Source: CAVTTH01 sp963737545 | GTDB taxonomy: Bacteria; Verrucomicrobiota; Verrucomicrobiia; Chthoniobacterales; UBA10450 | NCBI GenBank assembly: GCA_963737545.1 | Contig: CAVTTH010000001.1 | Span: forward strand, 310,001 to 374,000 | DNA length: 64,000 nt | Reading direction: 5' to 3' | Part shown: positions 61,140-64,000 of the stretch, in pieces | How positions within the stretch are numbered: position 1 is the first letter of the stretch | Layout of the letters: each line of letters begins with the position of its first letter | The notes under the pieces: generated by a model | Database searches by the model: none | What the model was told of the DNA's origin: nothing | The model's input: the letters and a program-made list of their open reading frames with translations, nothing else | Made by a program: the position numbers and the translations under genes

Positions 61140-62742
61140 TCAGACCTGAGCCTGGCCTTGACTCGAAGGATAGTACGAAAGCACCACCAGTTCACTCAAG
61201 AATTTATCGGGAGCACTGACCGCCGCGTCTGTCAGGACGAACGATTTCCGTCCCGTATTCTTTTGGATCAGGCTGAGGCCAAATTGGTAATCCTTGAACA
61301 GATGCGCGCACAGATCCGGCATCGTCATTCGTTCCGCTTTCGCGCGTTCGATCAGGCGGCGCACCGCTCCTTCGTCGAAATTAATCTCGATCCCGTGTTC
61401 GTTCTTGAATCGATCGGTAAATTGTCGGCGCGTCGTGCGCCATCGCGACTTCTTCGTGCTTGTGGCCCTCGGCCCGCAAACGGTCGAGAACGCGCTTCGG
61501 TTCCTGGACCAGCTCAGCCGAAACCCGCAACTGACTCAGGCCCGAACCGGCCAGGTAATATTTGTAATCGCGAAATAGTTTTTCAAACACCGTCAACAAG
61601 CCACGCGCGCCGGTTTTCTCTTTCGCCGCATCTACCGCGATCAACCGCAGCGCCTCATCATCGAAACTGATCTCGATACCATAGGCGCGGAAAGCCCGCT
61701 CGTATTGGCGCAGGATGCTTCCCTCCGAAAATTTCATTATTTCGTAGAGGTCGTTCGCGGCCAATTCTTCGCAGACAACGCGCACCGGCAGCCGGCCGAT
61801 GAATTCCGGCTCGAATCCGTATTCGACGAAATCCTGCGTCGTGACGTGCTGGAACAATTCGTTGTCCATCACCTGCACCGGCTCGGCGCTGAACCCGATC
61901 TGTCCGTGCTGAACGCGCCGCGAGACCTGCTGCTTCAATCGCTCGAACGCGCCGCTGACAACGAAAAGAATATTGCGCGTGCTGATGGTTTCGCGCTTGG
62001 CTTTGCCGCCGCTCTTTTGAAATTCGAACGCGGCCTGGAGCTGCGATTGCAAATCGTTCCCGCTCCGCAACGGCACGTCGGTTTCCTCCATCAACTTGAG
62101 CAGCGTCGTCTGCACTCCGCGCCCGCTCACGTCGCGACCGATCATGTTTCCCGCGGAAGCGATCTTGTCCACTTCGTCGATGTAAATGATTCCGAACTGC
62201 GCCAGATTCACGTCGCCATCGGCTTTCTGCACCAGCTCGCGCACGAGATCCTCGACATCGCCCCCGACGTAACCGGTCTCGCTAAACTTCGTCGCGTCCG
62301 CTTTCACGAACGGCACCTTCACCAGCTCGGCGATGTGCTTGATCAGATAAGTTTTTCCGACGCCGGTCGGCCCGACCAGGATGACGTTCTGCTTCGCGTA
62401 TTCGGTCTCGTCGGCCCGCCGCGCATCTTCCTTCTCGAGCTGACGCTGATAATTGACATGGTTGTAGTGATCGCAAACGGCGATCGAGAGAACCTTCTTC
62501 GCTTCGTCCTGCTTGATCACGAACCGATCGAGATGCGCCTTGATATCGCGCGGCAGAAAATTGAAAACGAATTCGTCGTCCGAATGCTTTTCGGGTTTCT
62601 CATCCGCGCCGGCCTCGGCGGGTTCCGGCTGCATGAAGGTGGCAAAGGAAACCTTGTCCCCGAAGTTCGTTTTCATGAACTCCGAGAGCTTCGATTTCAA
62701 TTCCTCCGGTGAAGGGAATGGCGGGTTTTGTTCTTGTTCCAT
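61140..62742 (-). CDS. ClpX-like AAA+ ATPase without zinc domain, frameshifted
   Basis: ATG at 62742 (MEQEQNPPFPSPEELK). The AAA+ core resembles ClpX/HslU: DRFVIKQDEAKKVLSIAV, Walker A GPTGVGKT at 124-131, FSETGYVGGDVEDLVREL, Walker B IIYIDEVDK at 184-191, and ARGLLTVFEKL in the small domain. The first frame ends at 61381; a neighbouring frame continues FKNEHGIEINFDEGAVRRLIE to 61140, so one extra base near 61408-61416 breaks it. Corrected length about 534. There is no zinc-binding domain and no clpP, so it is not ordinary ClpX. Confidence 0.8.
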
Positions 62743-62984
62743 GTAAAAGGCTGAGCGCGGTATCACGTGAAAGCTAACAGCGCAAACTGATGTGTAAATT
62801 GGACTCTTCCGGCCCCGCGGCGTTGAATCAATAAAACGACAGGGTTAATGCGCGATTTGGAGTGAAGTGCTCGTGTTCCATAGCGACGCGCCGCCGAAGG
62901 CGTTGCCATAACAAAGCTCGACATTCGCAAGGCCACCCTTTAAGAACGATTCTCAGTTACCGTTACGCGACATTTTCAATTCTT

Positions 62985-64000
62985 ATGAAAATGCGTTTGT
63001 CACTCCTTTCTACCGCGTTGCTCCTGCTCGGCGGCGCGGGGGCGGTGCGCGCGCAATCCGCGCTCGACGGTTTTGATCCCAACGCGAATGGCGCGATTCG
63101 CGTTGCCGTCATGCAACCGGACGGGAAGATTCTCATCGGCGGCGATTTTACCACGCTCTCGCCCAATGGCGGAGCGACCGTTACGCGCAACTTCATCGCG
63201 CGCTTGAACCCGGACGGAACGGTCGACCCCGCCTTTAATCCGAACGCGAACGGTTCCGTCAATACCATCGCTTTGCAGGCGAACGGCAAGATCTTAGTGG
63301 GCGGCTTTTTCGCCGAATCGATCGGCACCCCGACCATTGGCGGACAGACGCGCAACCGCATCGCCCGGCTCGATCCTGTCACCGGATCGGCTGATTCCTT
63401 CGACCCGAATGCGAACGGCCAGGTCTTTTCCCTCGTGGTGCAGGCCGACGGCAAGATCCTGGTGGGCGGCGAATTCAGTGGAACGAACAGCATTGGCGGA
63501 CAGGCACGCAACCGCATCGCCCGGCTCGATCCTGTCACCGGATCGGCGGATTCCTTCGACCCGAATGCGAACGGCCAGGTCTTTTCCCTCGTGGTGCAGG
63601 CCGACGGCAAGATCCTGGTGGGCGGCGATTTTAGCGGAGCGAACAGCATCGGCGGACAGACGCGCAATAACATAGCCCGGCTCGATGCCACGACCGGCCT
63701 GGCTGATTCGTTCAACCCGAGCGCGAACAATGTTGTCCGTGCAATCGCGGTGCAGGCGGACGGCACGATTTTGGCAGGCGGTCTCTTTACCACCATTGGC
63801 GGACAGATGCGCAACCGCATCGCCCGGCTTGATGCCAGCATGGGCCTGGCTGACTCGTTCAACCCGAACGCAAACGGTGACCGTCTATCTCGATCGTGGT
63901 ACAGGCCGACGGCAAGATCCTGGTGGGCGGCGCTTTTAGCGGAGCGAACAGCATCGGCGGACAGACGCGCAACCGCATCGCCCGGCTCGATGTCGCTACC
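62985..64000 (+). CDS. secreted delta-60 repeat protein, 5' part, frameshifted near its end
   Basis: ATG at 62985, signal peptide (MRLSLLSTALLLLGGAGAV then RAQ). The rest is tandem delta-60-type repeats with DGKILVGG-type cores (DGKILIGGDFT, NGKILVGGFFA) alternating with RNRIARLD. After AANGDR at about 63880 the frame goes wrong and VVQADGKILVGGAF resumes two bases later, matching two extra C bases near 63882 and 63889. The gene continues past the window. Usually such proteins are large surface adhesin-like proteins. Confidence 0.78.
   Translation, partial: MKMRLSLLSTALLLLGGAGAVRAQSALDGFDPNANGAIRVAVMQPDGKILIGGDFTTLSPNGGATVTRNFIARLNPDGTVDPAFNPNANGSVNTIALQANGKILVGGFFAESIGTPTIGGQTRNRIARLDPVTGSADSFDPNANGQVFSLVVQADGKILVGGEFSGTNSIGGQARNRIARLDPVTGSADSFDPNANGQVFSLVVQADGKILVGGDFSGANSIGGQTRNNIARLDATTGLADSFNPSANNVVRAIAVQADGTILAGGLFTTIGGQMRNRIARLDASMGLADSFNPNANGDRLSRSWYRPTARSWWAALLAERTASADRRATASPGSMSL
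63339..63650 (+). repeat. two near-identical 156-nt tandem units
   Basis: Units 63339-63494 and 63495-63650 differ at few positions and each codes 52 residues of delta-60 repeat. A third, less similar unit starts at 63651. Recent duplication makes assembly or copy number uncertain here. Confidence 0.82.

Noticed and set aside
61705..62712. 335-residue plus-strand ORF
   Set aside because: Antisense to the AAA+ ATPase with Walker motifs on the minus strand.
62963..63862. 299-residue minus-strand ORF with repeats
   Set aside because: Antisense to the delta-60 repeat gene; its repeats mirror the 156-nt units.

Overview
The window looks like a chromosomal segment of a Gram-negative member of the Verrucomicrobiota, most likely near Chthoniobacterales/Spartobacteria. 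That placement is an inference. It rests on a complete-looking lipid A pathway segment (lpxA, lpxB, lpxD, an LpxL-type acyltransferase, MsbA), a TIGR02597-type secreted protein, secreted proteins ending in dockerin-like repeats, a DUF4038-type glycosidase with long Thr-Pro linkers, FloA and a delta-60 repeat protein. DNA is moderately GC-rich throughout. There is no phage, integrase, transposase or CRISPR array.

Layout. 1-2.4 kb: a minus-strand AI-2E-family membrane protein fused to a cobalamin-binding-like fold and a GAF domain, cut by the window edge. 2.4-7.7 kb: a PAS remnant, a secreted peptidoglycan-binding protein with three 46-residue repeats, and a large secreted DUF4038/LamG/P-domain glycosidase split into three frames. 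7.8-13.1 kb: tRNA-Arg(CCT), three orphan proteins, a TIGR02597 protein, FloA and its partner. 13.2-18.3 kb: two tandem secreted dockerin-like paralogues sharing a 689-bp identical tract. 18.5-27.5 kb: a polyferredoxin-TPR membrane protein and a set of large glycosyltransferases.

27.7-48 kb is the richest part and reads as an envelope-lipid locus: P450, dedicated ACP, DUF374 acyltransferase, KAS, PAP2-GT39 fusion, then lpxB-lpxL on the other strand, msbA, lpxD, lpxA, a GT4, a condensation-fold protein, a GT2 and three GT-C membrane transferases. Placing a P450 and its own ACP/KAS next to lipid A genes suggests a lipid-tailoring branch acting on acyl-ACP. This is the best candidate for an undescribed system.

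48-57.4 kb: tRNA-Leu(CAA), a secreted esterase-like protein, a DUF885 protein, an acetate transporter, RarD, small genes with a VapC-type toxin, and an mlaE-mlaF-mlaD lipid transporter operon into which a four-helix-bundle gene flanked by 43-nt direct repeats has been inserted. 57.4-62.7 kb (minus strand): a GT2, lipA, recR, a class III nucleotide cyclase and a ClpX-like AAA+ ATPase. The end holds a truncated delta-60 repeat protein.

A striking window-wide pattern: seven genes (DUF4038 glycosidase, KAS, lpxD, DUF885, cyclase, ClpX-like ATPase, delta-60 protein) are broken by shifts that are all explained by single-base insertions, with no deletion required. Because lpxD is among them, sequence error is at least as likely as gene decay, and the affected genes are annotated here over their full reconstructed span.
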